This document shows positions 17,816-25,960 of a DNA stretch of 64,000 nt, in pieces. Positions within the stretch are counted from its first letter, which is position 1. Every line of letters begins with the position of its first letter. A program made the position numbers and the translations under genes. This DNA comes from Bacteroidaceae bacterium. Lineage in GTDB: Bacteria > Bacteroidota > Bacteroidia > Bacteroidales > Bacteroidaceae. The notes under the pieces were generated by a model. It was not told the origin of the DNA and did no database searches. It saw nothing but the letters and a program-made list of their open reading frames with translations. The stretch lies in contig CAAGGT010000316.1 in the NCBI GenBank assembly GCA_900769465.1, forward strand, positions 21,356 to 85,355, read 5' to 3'.

Positions 17816-18861
17816 TTAAAGTCTCCTCGGGAATAGTCTATAAAATAGCCTATTTTATCTAAATTCCTTGCAAGTACATCAAGCTGTTGCGCCGATTCTG
17901 AGCCGTCGTTCTTTTTATTGTCGTATATGGCATATTTCTCGCGGAAAAGAGATGGGGTAACGTTGGGCATCACCACGTTTGCACCGGCAAGCACAGCACG
18001 TTCTGTACCATCGTTACACAATGTTGCCACCGCCGTTGTTGCAGGGATGAGTGCCTTTGGAAAGCGCAGGCGCAAGAGCGAGATGAGAAGCAATGTCTCG
18101 TCGACACTACCGGGTTGTTCTCCCGCAAACGGCGTACCGGCAGCAGGTATAAACGGACCTATGCCAATCATCTGCGGTTGCAGTTCATCGAGCAGCAACA
18201 GATCACTTACAAGATGCTCCACAGTCTGCCACGGTGAACCCACCATCATCCCGGCACCAACCTGATAACCGAGCCTCTTGAGGTCGGCAAGACAACGCAA
18301 GCGGTTGGTCTGGCTCATAGGATGCGGATGCAACATCGAGTAATGTCCGGCATCGGCTGTCTCGTGACGCAGGAGATAACGGTCTGCTCCGGCATTGCGT
18401 AGCTGTTTGTACCCCTCACTCGTGCGCTCACCGACAGACAGTGTTATTGCCTTCTCGGGAAATTCGGAACGGATTGTAGCAACTACATCGGCAAGCCAGG
18501 CATCGTTCTGCACTCTGTCTTCGCCACCCTGCAACACAAAGGTATTGAATCCCAATGCGGCAGCCTCGCGGCAACATTCAAGTATCTCCTCCTTGCCCAA
18601 CCGGTAGCGCTGCGCGCCCCCGTTGGCACAACGCAGGCCACAGTAACGGCAATTGTTACGGCAATAGGAACTTATCTCAATGAGGGCACGCACATATACC
18701 CCATTGCCAAAATGGGACTGTGCCACCCCACGCGCCATAGAGGCCAGGTACTCCCGTACTCCGGCATCTGGCACATCCAGCAGCCTGCGCCACACATCGG
18801 CCGGCACTCTTTCACTCAAAGAAAGCTGTTCCGTGAGATTATCCAACAGGTTTTCCCTCAT
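17794..18861 (-). CDS. hydE: [FeFe]-hydrogenase maturation radical SAM enzyme HydE
   Basis: Radical SAM enzyme acting on the HydG product during H-cluster assembly. 355 residues from the ATG at 18861 (MRENLLDNLTEQL). The cluster motif CX3CX2C is YCRNNCRYC (Cys67, Cys71, Cys74). The frame is open to an ATG at 18909, but that adds a short Cys-containing stretch and a -7 element (TATATTTG, 18890-18897) lies inside it, so the internal start is preferred. The last residues (SESCG and TAA) are encoded by interspersed-repeat sequence, so the repeat seems to have replaced the original end. First gene of hydE-hydG-hydF. Confidence 0.95.
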   Translation of the reverse strand: MRENLLDNLTEQLSLSERVPADVWRRLLDVPDAGVREYLASMARGVAQSHFGNGVYVRALIEISSYCRNNCRYCGLRCANGGAQRYRLGKEEILECCREAAALGFNTFVLQGGEDRVQNDAWLADVVATIRSEFPEKAITLSVGERTSEGYKQLRNAGADRYLLRHETADAGHYSMLHPHPMSQTNRLRCLADLKRLGYQVGAGMMVGSPWQTVEHLVSDLLLLDELQPQMIGIGPFIPAAGTPFAGEQPGSVDETLLLISLLRLRFPKALIPATTAVATLCNDGTERAVLAGANVVMPNVTPSLFREKYAIYDNKKNDGSESAQQLDVLARNLDKIGYFIDYSRGDFNGSESCG

Positions 18862-18889
18862 TTTTGGTCCAAGACAAAAAACATTACCA

Positions 18890-18897
18890 CAAATATA
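18890..18897 (-). promoter_or_regulatory. Probable -7 element of hydE-hydG-hydF
   Basis: Minus-strand TATATTTG, an exact TAnnTTTG match, 29 nt upstream of the chosen hydE ATG. No TTTG at the usual -33 distance. Confidence 0.5.
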
Positions 18898-18946
18898 GGT
18901 ATATTCCATCTTTTTTAGTTATTTTTACAGCAAATTTTACACTCTT

Positions 18947-20368
18947 ATGTTTATACGTTATCGACTTTTGACGGAGCTTGTATCGATGTGGAAGAAGGGT
19001 GAGCTGTTGGAAAAGATTGACAGTCTGCCCTATGAGATGTATCCACGCAACCGCAAGCCGAAAGGACGTTGCTGCATCCACAAGGAGCGCGCTGTCATAA
19101 AATACAAGATGATGGCAATGATGGGTTTCACGATGCAGGACGAGGCGTGCGAAATGGACCCGTTGAGCAGCTACGCAAAGCGTATGATTGAGCGCGACGG
19201 AGTTTCGATACAGAACGAGAAGGTACTGCACGTTATGGACGAGGCCTGCTCGTCGTGTGTAAAGATAAACTATGAGGTGTCGAACCTGTGCCGCGGATGT
19301 GTAGCCCGTCCCTGCTACACGAACTGTCCCAAGGATGCCATCACATATGACAGGGAAGGAAAGGCGCACATCGACCACGACAAATGCATAAGCTGTGGCA
19401 AGTGTCACCAGGTGTGTCCCTATCACGCCATCATATATATGCCCGTTCCCTGCGAAGAGGCGTGCCCTGTAAAGGCAATCTCAAAGGATGAGTATGGTGT
19501 GGAGCATATAGACCCAAAGAAGTGTATCTATTGCGGCAAGTGCCTTAATGCCTGCCCGTTCGGAGCCATCTTCGACAAGTGCGAGGTGTTTGACGTATTG
19601 AAGGAGATGAAGGCTGGCGAAAAGGTGATTGCAATGGTTGCCCCCGCCGTGTTGGCACAGTTCGGCAAACCATTGGAGCAGGTATACGGCTCACTCAAGG
19701 CAATAGGCTTCCACGATGTGGTGGAGGTGGCATACGGAGCCGAGGAGACCATCCGCCGCGAGGCCGAAGAACTGAAGGAGAAGATTGAGGAGGGAGAGCC
19801 GTTTATGACTACAAGCTGCTGCCCGGCCTATGTAAACCTTGCCAAGAAACACATCCCCGAGATTGTAAGATACGTATCGTCAACAGGGTCGCCCATGCAC
19901 TACACAGCGCAGTATGTAAAGGGCAAGTCAGGAGACTGCAAGACCGTGTTCATAGCCCCTTGTGCCTCAAAGAAAGCCGAGGGTGCAGCCGATGCGAACG
20001 TAGACTATGTTTGGACATTCCGCGAACTGGATGCCGTTATACAGGGATATGGCATTGACATTGAAAGCACAATGCCCTACACCCCCACAGAGGTCGCATC
20101 GCGCGATGCACACAATTTCGCAAAGACAACGGGCGTGTTCAACGCGGTAAAGAACCACATTGGCGATGAGAATCTCGAAGGTGTGGTGATTGCCGACCTG
20201 AACAAGAAGAACATTGCAATGCTCAAAGGATTTGCCAAGACCGGCAAATGTCCAGGCAAGCTGGTAGAGGTAATGTCCTGCCCGGGCGGTTGCATAACAG
20301 GCCCTTGTGCCTGCAGCCAGGGCGGAGAGGCGGCACGCCGCTTTGATGCCGAAGTGAAGAAGAAATAA
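18947..20368 (+). CDS. hydA: Monomeric [FeFe]-hydrogenase, group-B-like
   Basis: 473 residues. Cys-rich N-terminus (CCIHKER, CSSCVKINYEVSNLCRGC, RPCYTNCP), then two ferredoxin-type [4Fe-4S] motifs (CISCGKCHQVCP, CIYCGKCLNACP) and the H-cluster domain: L1 TTSCCPAYV (Cys291/Cys292), L2 APCASKKAE (Cys339), L3 VMSCPGGC (Cys445, Cys449). The TSCCP form of L1 and PCASKK instead of MPCxxK point to group B rather than prototypical group A. It likely evolves H2 with reduced ferredoxin, disposing of fermentation electrons in the cytoplasm. Divergent from hydE across 85 bp; 15 bp upstream of phoH, so it may head that run. The group-B label is my motif reading. Confidence 0.92.
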   Translation: MFIRYRLLTELVSMWKKGELLEKIDSLPYEMYPRNRKPKGRCCIHKERAVIKYKMMAMMGFTMQDEACEMDPLSSYAKRMIERDGVSIQNEKVLHVMDEACSSCVKINYEVSNLCRGCVARPCYTNCPKDAITYDREGKAHIDHDKCISCGKCHQVCPYHAIIYMPVPCEEACPVKAISKDEYGVEHIDPKKCIYCGKCLNACPFGAIFDKCEVFDVLKEMKAGEKVIAMVAPAVLAQFGKPLEQVYGSLKAIGFHDVVEVAYGAEETIRREAEELKEKIEEGEPFMTTSCCPAYVNLAKKHIPEIVRYVSSTGSPMHYTAQYVKGKSGDCKTVFIAPCASKKAEGAADANVDYVWTFRELDAVIQGYGIDIESTMPYTPTEVASRDAHNFAKTTGVFNAVKNHIGDENLEGVVIADLNKKNIAMLKGFAKTGKCPGKLVEVMSCPGGCITGPCACSQGGEAARRFDAEVKKK

Positions 20369-20383
20369 AAGAAAAACCAATAG

Positions 20384-21361
20384 ATGATTGAACGCCATTA
20401 CATATTGGACGGCATTGACCCCGTCGGTTTCTACGGAGCTGGGAACATACATCTGCAAATGCTCAAGAAACTGCACCCGAAGCTCCGCATTGTTGCACGC
20501 GACAACATCATCAAAGCACTTGGCGATGATGATGAGTTGGAGCGTTTCGGCAGAGTGATAGACCTGCTCAAGGAGTACTGCAACAAATACAACAGCCTTA
20601 ACGAAGAGGCCATAATAGATGCCGTGAACGGAAAACGCGGTGACAAGGGCAGCGACAGCAATGTCATTGTCTACAACATAAACGGCCGCCCCATATACCC
20701 GCGCACCGAGAACCAGTGCCGTCTTGTCGAGGAGTACAGGAAGAACGATATGGTATTCGCCGTGGGCCCTGCCGGAACAGGAAAGACATACACCGCAATA
20801 GCGCTGGCCGTAAAGGCGCTGAAGAACCGCGAGATAAGGAAAATCATATTGAGCCGCCCCGCAGTCGAGGCAGGCGAGAAACTGGGATTCCTCCCTGGTG
20901 ATATGCGCGACAAGATAGACCCCTATCTGCAACCGCTGTACGACGCGCTCGAGGATATGATACCAATGGCAAAGCTCAAGGAACATATGGACAGCAACGT
21001 CATACAGATTGCCCCACTCGCCTTCATGCGAGGACGCACACTCAACGATGCAGTCGTAATCCTTGACGAGGCACAGAACACAACCCCGCAGCAGATAAAG
21101 ATGTTCCTAACCCGAATGGGCAACAACACCAAGATGATAATCACCGGCGACCTCACACAGATTGACCTTCCGCAGAGCAACGCCTCGGGACTCATGCACG
21201 CGCAAAGGGTGCTGAACGGCGTGCCGGGAATTGGTTTTGTCACACTCACCAAGAAGGACATCGTGCGCCACAAGCTTGTGACACGCATAGTCGAGGCATA
21301 CGAAAAGCACGAGAAACAGGCAGCGGAGAAAGCTGCTGAAAAGAAAAACAAGAACGATTGA
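20384..21361 (+). CDS. phoH: PhoH-family ATPase
   Basis: 325 residues. Walker A FAVGPAGTGKTYTAIAL (about residues 123-139) and Walker B VVILDEAQNTT, with the PhoH core SRPAVEAGEKLGFLPGDM and TGDLTQIDLP. Cytoplasmic P-loop ATPase, probably RNA-linked as its relatives fused to KH or PIN domains; exact role not established. N-terminal segment (LDGIDPVGFYGAGNIHLQML) is typical of PhoH-like proteins. Lys-rich C-terminal tail. Lies between the hydrogenase and purC with short gaps, so probably co-transcribed. Confidence 0.93.
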   Translation: MIERHYILDGIDPVGFYGAGNIHLQMLKKLHPKLRIVARDNIIKALGDDDELERFGRVIDLLKEYCNKYNSLNEEAIIDAVNGKRGDKGSDSNVIVYNINGRPIYPRTENQCRLVEEYRKNDMVFAVGPAGTGKTYTAIALAVKALKNREIRKIILSRPAVEAGEKLGFLPGDMRDKIDPYLQPLYDALEDMIPMAKLKEHMDSNVIQIAPLAFMRGRTLNDAVVILDEAQNTTPQQIKMFLTRMGNNTKMIITGDLTQIDLPQSNASGLMHAQRVLNGVPGIGFVTLTKKDIVRHKLVTRIVEAYEKHEKQAAEKAAEKKNKND

Positions 21362-21386
21362 CTATAACTTAAAAACAAGAAATACA

Positions 21387-22331
21387 ATGGCAAAAGCATT
21401 AACAAACACTGAATTCAATTTCGAGAACCAGAAGAACGTTTATCACGGCAAAGTACGCGATGTATACACCGTTGGTGATGACAAGTTGGTTATGGTAGCG
21501 ACAGACCGCATTTCGGCATTCGACGTTGTACTCCCCAAAGGCATCCCCTTCAAGGGCCAGATGCTGAACCAGATTGCAGCGAAGTTCCTCGATGCAACAG
21601 CCGACATCGTTCCAAACTGGAAACTCGCCACACCCGACCCAATGGTTACCGTTGGTGTAATGTGCGAAGGTTTCCCCGTTGAGATGATTGTACGCGGCTA
21701 CCTCTGCGGCTCGGCTTGGCGTGCCTACAAGAGCGGTGTGCGCGAGATCTGTGGCGTGCAGCTCCCCGAGGGTATGAAGGAGAACCAGAAGTTCCCACAG
21801 CCCATCATCACCCCAACCACAAAGGCCGAGATTGGCGAACACGATGCCGACATTTCAAAGGAGGAGATTCTCGCACAGGGCCTTGCAACCCCCGAGGAGT
21901 ATGCACTGCTTGAGAAGTACACACTCGCCCTCTTCCAGCGCGGAACAGAGATTGCAGCCGAGCGTGGCCTTATCCTTGTCGATACAAAATACGAGTTCGG
22001 CAAGCACAACGGTACAATCTACCTGATGGACGAAATCCACACCCCCGACAGCAGCCGTTATTTCTACTCCGAGGGTTATGAGGAGAAGTTTGAGAAAGGC
22101 GAGCCACAGAAACAGCTCTCAAAGGAGTTCGTACGCGAGTGGCTTATGGAGAACAATTTCCAGGGCAAGGAGGGACAGCAGGTTCCCGAAATGACCGACG
22201 AGATTGTAGAGAGCATCAGCAACCGCTACATCGAACTTTACGAGAATATCACAGGTGAGAAATTTGTAAAGGAGGAGTGTGAGGACATTCACTCACGAAT
22301 TGAGAACAATGTCAAGAACTATCTTGGATAA
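21387..22331 (+). CDS. purC: SAICAR synthetase
   Basis: Phosphoribosylaminoimidazole-succinocarboxamide synthase, joining CAIR and aspartate with ATP in purine synthesis. 314 residues, the longer form found in Bacteroidota. The N-terminal ATP-grasp-like part has YHGKVRDVYTVGDDKLVMVATDR; the signature segments IVRGYLCGSAW, LILVDTKYEFGKH and DEIHTPDSSRY are all present. 25 bp after phoH, six bases before menG. Confidence 0.97.
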   Translation: MAKALTNTEFNFENQKNVYHGKVRDVYTVGDDKLVMVATDRISAFDVVLPKGIPFKGQMLNQIAAKFLDATADIVPNWKLATPDPMVTVGVMCEGFPVEMIVRGYLCGSAWRAYKSGVREICGVQLPEGMKENQKFPQPIITPTTKAEIGEHDADISKEEILAQGLATPEEYALLEKYTLALFQRGTEIAAERGLILVDTKYEFGKHNGTIYLMDEIHTPDSSRYFYSEGYEEKFEKGEPQKQLSKEFVREWLMENNFQGKEGQQVPEMTDEIVESISNRYIELYENITGEKFVKEECEDIHSRIENNVKNYLG

Positions 22332-22337
22332 ACGAAG

Positions 22338-23072
22338 ATGAGTTACAAGCACGAAGAGTTGAAGCCTTATCGCAACGAAGGCGAGAAAGCCGAACAGATT
22401 GAAGAGATGTTCGACAACATAGCCCCTGAGTACGACAAGTTCAACTATGCAGCCTCAATGAATCTAGACAGGATATGGCGCAAACGCGCCATATCCGCTT
22501 TAAAGCCCTTTGCTCCGCACAAAGTGCTTGACATTGCAACAGGTACAGGCGACCTCGCATTGCTCATAGAGCAGATATTGAAACCCGAGAGCATTATCGG
22601 TTGCGACATTTCGGAAGGGATGATGCAGGTTGCACGCGAAAAGTGCAAAAAGCGAGGAGTTACGAACATCGCTTTTGAAAAGGAGGACTGCACAGCCCTC
22701 ACCTATGCCGATGAGAGTTTCGATGCCGTAACATCATCGTTCGGAATAAGGAATTTCCAGGAACTCGACAAGGCATTATGCGAAATGAACCGCGTACTGC
22801 GCAAGGGCGGGCACCTGGCAATACTGGAACTCTCCTCCCCGGTCAAGTTCCCGATGAAACAACTCTTCCCGATATACGCGCGATGTGTCATGCCACTTTT
22901 GGGAAGAATATTCTCAAAGGATACAAAAGCATACAAGTATCTGCCCGACTCCATTGCAGCATTCCCGCAAGGCGAGGTACTGCAGAGTGCCTTGGAAAGA
23001 GCCGGATTCAGCAAAGTGGAATTCCATCGTTTCACAGGCGGAGTATGCACATTCTATCTTGCAACAAAATGA
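22338..23072 (+). CDS. menG: Demethylmenaquinone methyltransferase
   Basis: UbiE/MenG class I SAM methyltransferase that makes menaquinone from demethylmenaquinone. 244 residues. MFDNIAPEYDKFNYAASMNLDRIWR is the family N-terminal block, VLDIATGTGDLALLI is SAM motif I, and SSFGIRNFQELDKALCEMNRVLRKGG the later family block. Its ATGA overlap with aroE shows coupling. Menaquinone use fits an anaerobe with fumarate respiration. Also called ubiE, but ubiquinone is not expected here. Confidence 0.95.
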   Translation: MSYKHEELKPYRNEGEKAEQIEEMFDNIAPEYDKFNYAASMNLDRIWRKRAISALKPFAPHKVLDIATGTGDLALLIEQILKPESIIGCDISEGMMQVAREKCKKRGVTNIAFEKEDCTALTYADESFDAVTSSFGIRNFQELDKALCEMNRVLRKGGHLAILELSSPVKFPMKQLFPIYARCVMPLLGRIFSKDTKAYKYLPDSIAAFPQGEVLQSALERAGFSKVEFHRFTGGVCTFYLATK

Positions 23073-23824
23073 AACTCTACGGAATAATCGGTTACCCGCT
23101 TGCCCAGTCGGCATCACCGGCATTCTTCAACAACAAGTTCGAAGAGGAAGGCATTGACGCGCGCTATATTCCTTTTGAAATTGAGAGTACCGACGAACTG
23201 CCACGTATAATTGAGCAACACCCTCAGCTCTGCGGATTCAATGTCACCATCCCGCACAAGCTGAATGTGATGCAGCACCTTGCAGGCATCAGCGACGAAG
23301 CCAAAGCCATAAACGCAGTGAATGTAGTAAAGGTCACACGCGACAACGATGGCAAGCCACAGCTATGGGGATACAACAGCGACGTTATCGGCTTCTCGCG
23401 TTCCATAGAGCCATTGCTCTGCGCCCACCACAAAAAAGCGCTTGTGCTTGGCACCGGTGGAGCATCAAAGGCCATCGTATATGCACTAGAGCAGTTGGGT
23501 ATTGAGGTGCAACAGGTATCGCGCAAGGCTAGCGGAAAGGCAATTGCCTATGAGGATATCACGCCCGCTATAATGCAGAGCCACACGGTGATTGTCAACT
23601 GCACCCCACTCGGAATGGTGGGCCACGGCATTGACCAATACCCCGATATCCCCTACCCTTTCATCGGCGCAGAGCATCTGCTTTACGACATCGTATACAA
23701 CCCAGAGAACACCCTTTTCCTGCAAAAGGGAGCAGCGCAGGGAGCCACCACAAAAAGCGGATACGAGATGTGGTACCTGCAAGCGCTTGCCTCCTGGGAA
23801 ATTTGGAATCAAAGCGCGCTTTGA
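23069..23824 (+). CDS. aroE: Shikimate dehydrogenase
   Basis: Reduces 3-dehydroshikimate to shikimate with NADPH. 251 residues from the ATG at 23069, which overlaps the menG stop as ATGA; the frame is open upstream to 22778 but that part is inside menG in another frame. Motifs: GYPLAQSASPAFFNNKF (shikimate binding), NVTIPHKL with catalytic Lys, NAVNVV, LGTGGASKA (NADP loop), NCTPLGM and GYEMWYLQA. The last codons (W-N-Q-S-A-L-stop) lie inside a 34-nt perfect palindrome that serves as terminator. Confidence 0.95.
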   Translation: MKLYGIIGYPLAQSASPAFFNNKFEEEGIDARYIPFEIESTDELPRIIEQHPQLCGFNVTIPHKLNVMQHLAGISDEAKAINAVNVVKVTRDNDGKPQLWGYNSDVIGFSRSIEPLLCAHHKKALVLGTGGASKAIVYALEQLGIEVQQVSRKASGKAIAYEDITPAIMQSHTVIVNCTPLGMVGHGIDQYPDIPYPFIGAEHLLYDIVYNPENTLFLQKGAAQGATTKSGYEMWYLQALASWEIWNQSAL

Positions 23825-23833
23825 TTCCAAATT
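23800..23833. terminator. Palindrome overlapping the aroE stop
   Basis: A perfect 34-nt palindrome centred on agcg/cgct with arms aatttggaatcaaagcg and its complement. The coding end of aroE forms the left arm. It sits at the end of the hydA-phoH-purC-menG-aroE run. No strong U-tract follows; a second, classical terminator is at 24104. Confidence 0.55.
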
Positions 23834-23916
23834 CGATAACATACATAGTGATTAGTCACGCGAAGCATGGGTGCAACTCATGCCGCGTGGGGCACGATAA
23901 ATGTATGTTATCAAAT
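23831..23916. repeat. Nested palindromic element, copy 1
   Basis: 86 bp. Outer arms gataacatacat (23835) and atgtatgttatc (to 23912), extended by att/aat across one mismatch. Middle arms cacgcg and cgcgtg; inner arms gcatg and catgc around ggtgcaact. A near-identical copy (84 of 86 positions) starts 177 bp later. Confidence 0.85.
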
Positions 23917-23925
23917 GTAATAAAA

Positions 23926-23984
23926 GACAATACGAGCAGCGAATAGTCACGCGTAAGCGTGGGTTGCGACAAGCGAGTGTTGTC
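23926..23984. repeat. Nested palindromic element, degenerate middle copy
   Basis: Outer arms gacaatac and gtgttgtc (one G-T wobble), inner cacgcgtaagcgtg hairpin, followed by aaat like the two full copies. The sequence differs from them but the architecture and the gaatagtcacgcg/gtcaaat words are kept. Confidence 0.6.
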
Positions 23985-24007
23985 AAATCTGGAGCGAATA
24001 GCGGAAG

Positions 24008-24093
24008 ATTCGATAACATACATAGTGATTAGTCACGCGAAGCATGGGTGCAACTCATGCCGCCTGGGTCACGATAAATGTATGTTATCAAAT
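24008..24093. repeat. Nested palindromic element, copy 2
   Basis: Same 86-bp structure as copy 1, with two base changes in the right middle arm (cgcctgggtcac instead of cgcgtggggcac). One change weakens the middle stem; the outer 12-bp stem is unchanged. Confidence 0.85.
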
Positions 24094-24103
24094 CAGGAAC
24101 AAA

Positions 24104-24152
24104 TAAATACAAAAAAATACCGTGAAGAGTTCACGGTATTTTTTTGTATTTA
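24104..24152. terminator. Bidirectional terminator between aroE region and transglutaminase gene
   Basis: A 23-bp perfect stem (core taccgtgaa / ttcacggta, long A/T flanks) with loop gag. Strong on both strands, as expected between convergent units. Confidence 0.9.
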
Positions 24153-24167
24153 TGATTATTCTCTCAT

Positions 24168-25460
24168 TTATGGAACATCGGTATAGCTGCCACGAATAAT
24201 CTGGAAATCGGGGTGTACATTGAAAAAGGCGTTTTCCGCAACCTGAACACCCTCGGGTATGTATGCAATTTTTAGATTAGAACAATTCTCAAAAGCCCAA
24301 TTCTCAATACTTTGTGTACCTTCAGCCACCACAACAACTTCAACATTGTTGTTGCCGTAAATCAAGTTCTTGCCAATACTTTTCATAGGCAACAACTCAA
24401 TAGTCTTCATTCCCGCAGGAATATATTTAGGCTCATCCGAACCAATATTATATACAACACCCTTGTAGCTTGTCAATGTAGGATGCTGAGGGTCAACATG
24501 TATGTACTCAACATTTGCTCCGTGATAGTTAAGACCTACACGATTTATACCGAAAGTTTCAATATTCTTTCCTATGTAGAGTTCACGCACATTTGCAGGC
24601 AAATCCACTGTTGGATTGAAAGAGGTCACCATGTAACCGCCCACACTGTAAGGAGTGACAAAATATCTTGATTTTGTAGTTACAGAACAGATATTCAGGT
24701 GCGCCTCATTGTAATCGAACTGACAGCCATCCTTATCAAAAAGCATTACATCGAACGATTGAGGAATCAAATGAGAATAGGATGAAGTATTCGACATTGT
24801 ATAAATGCCGCCATTTGTGGGGTCACTTACATACCATGTGCCATCACAGTTGACATAGTTCCATGCGTGTCCGCCAAATACGCCATAGCCATTAAGATAG
24901 CCGTTTGTAACAAGCACAGGAACACCTTGGCTATGCAACATTGTAAACAACAGGTTCGAATAACCTTGGCACACTGCTATTTTTTTTGTAAAAACAGGAT
25001 ATGGGTCATTGTTCACATATGAACCGTCAGAATACTCTGTACCATACCTCACATTTGATGTAATCCAATTGAAACACTTGTCGTGAATTGCCTTCTGGGC
25101 AGTCAATCCCTCTACCAGATTATCGGTAAACTGCTTTATCTCCTGATATTCTGCATTTGTTATAACTATTCTTCCCATAGTGTCGGTGCAGACAATCCCG
25201 GCAGAGTTCAACAAGCTTGATGCAGTCTTTTGTGTATCATAGGGGTTGAGTCTGGGCGAACCGTCACCTGTAGGAAAAGTCGGCGGCACCTCTTCCTCTT
25301 CTTCAGCCTCTACATCGAATGTAATACTCTCTATCTCTGCAACATTGTATGTCATTGTCTCACCATTTGAGAAAGTGATATTCATTATATCCTTTTTCTC
25401 CTGCGCATTTGCAAATACTGCAAACAACGCCAACATCAAAATATTTGATAGTCGTTTCAT
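24168..25460 (-). CDS. Secreted transglutaminase-like protein with LRR_5-type C-terminus
   Basis: 430 residues, signal peptide MKRLSNILMLALFAVFANAQ. A short N-terminal beta segment (MNITFSNGETMTYNVAEIES) is common to secreted Bacteroidales proteins. The transglutaminase-like core has the triad Cys (KKIAVCQGYSNLLF), His (GGHAWNYV) and Asp (TWYVSDPTNGG). The C-terminal part has BspA/LRR_5-like strands (NVRELYIGKNIETFG; QSIENWAFENCSNLKIAYIP). It probably acts as a cysteine protease or crosslinker at the surface; substrate unknown. Overlaps the upstream gene by four bases (ATGA), so the two are a pair. Confidence 0.88.
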   Translation of the reverse strand: MKRLSNILMLALFAVFANAQEKKDIMNITFSNGETMTYNVAEIESITFDVEAEEEEEVPPTFPTGDGSPRLNPYDTQKTASSLLNSAGIVCTDTMGRIVITNAEYQEIKQFTDNLVEGLTAQKAIHDKCFNWITSNVRYGTEYSDGSYVNNDPYPVFTKKIAVCQGYSNLLFTMLHSQGVPVLVTNGYLNGYGVFGGHAWNYVNCDGTWYVSDPTNGGIYTMSNTSSYSHLIPQSFDVMLFDKDGCQFDYNEAHLNICSVTTKSRYFVTPYSVGGYMVTSFNPTVDLPANVRELYIGKNIETFGINRVGLNYHGANVEYIHVDPQHPTLTSYKGVVYNIGSDEPKYIPAGMKTIELLPMKSIGKNLIYGNNNVEVVVVAEGTQSIENWAFENCSNLKIAYIPEGVQVAENAFFNVHPDFQIIRGSYTDVP

Positions 25461-25924
25461 CGCCTTATAAATTTAATGGTTATATCGTTGTAATTCAATA
25501 AATATATTCCGGACGGAATTGTGTGAAGCTGAATTAGAGCCAAGCCGTTGCTATTGACCTTTTCGGACATAACAATGTGACCATCTACAGAATATACATT
25601 CACAATACCATTCGGTTTCAAATTCTCAACCCTGATAAATTCACTGCCGATTTCTACAGTTTCTTTCTTGCTGACATCTTCAATGCTATTCGTCGCATCC
25701 ATACTGAATTTGATATCAAGCACATCCGAGCGTTTCACCTTTGTCTGTGAAGCCGAAGAGACAATCTTCACCGAGTCGGCAACGAAAGTCATTTTAGGTT
25801 TTTCATTCAAGAAGAAACTCACCGAAGATCCATCCCTCATAGAAAGGCACAAAGCTAATTCCTCCTGTGCATATATAAAACCGGACAGAAGTGAGAAGAA
25901 CAACAGTAATACTACTTTTCTCAT
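25457..25924 (-). CDS. Secreted protein with T9SS-like C-terminal tail
   Basis: About 155 residues from the ATG at 25924 (MRKVVLLLFFSLLSGFIYAQ signal peptide); an ATG six codons upstream (25942) is the alternative. The middle repeats the GSSVSFFLNEKPKMTF / SDVLDIKFSM pattern also seen at the start of the next gene. The C-terminus (NVYSVDGHIVMSEKV ... IPSGIYLLNYNDITIKFIRR) looks like a type A sorting domain. Translationally coupled to the transglutaminase-like gene, probably a surface pair. Function not recognised. Confidence 0.75.
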   Translation of the reverse strand: MRKVVLLLFFSLLSGFIYAQEELALCLSMRDGSSVSFFLNEKPKMTFVADSVKIVSSASQTKVKRSDVLDIKFSMDATNSIEDVSKKETVEIGSEFIRVENLKPNGIVNVYSVDGHIVMSEKVNSNGLALIQLHTIPSGIYLLNYNDITIKFIRR

Positions 25925-25960
25925 ACAAATCTGTTTTTTCAATGGAACATTATAATTATT

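Noticed and set aside
19967..20986. Minus-strand open frame across the hydA-phoH junction
   Set aside because: Antisense to two well-recognised genes, Val/Leu/Ala-rich without motifs.
22778..23068. Upstream extension of aroE
   Set aside because: It lies inside menG in another frame; the ATGA overlap start matches the aroE family.
23831..24093. CRISPR array
   Set aside because: Only two good copies, each palindromic and 86 bp, with a spacer that is itself a degenerate copy; no cas genes.
24168..25942. Colocalised effector-immunity pair
   Set aside because: Both proteins have signal peptides and shared secreted-protein patterns; nothing points to toxin-immunity.
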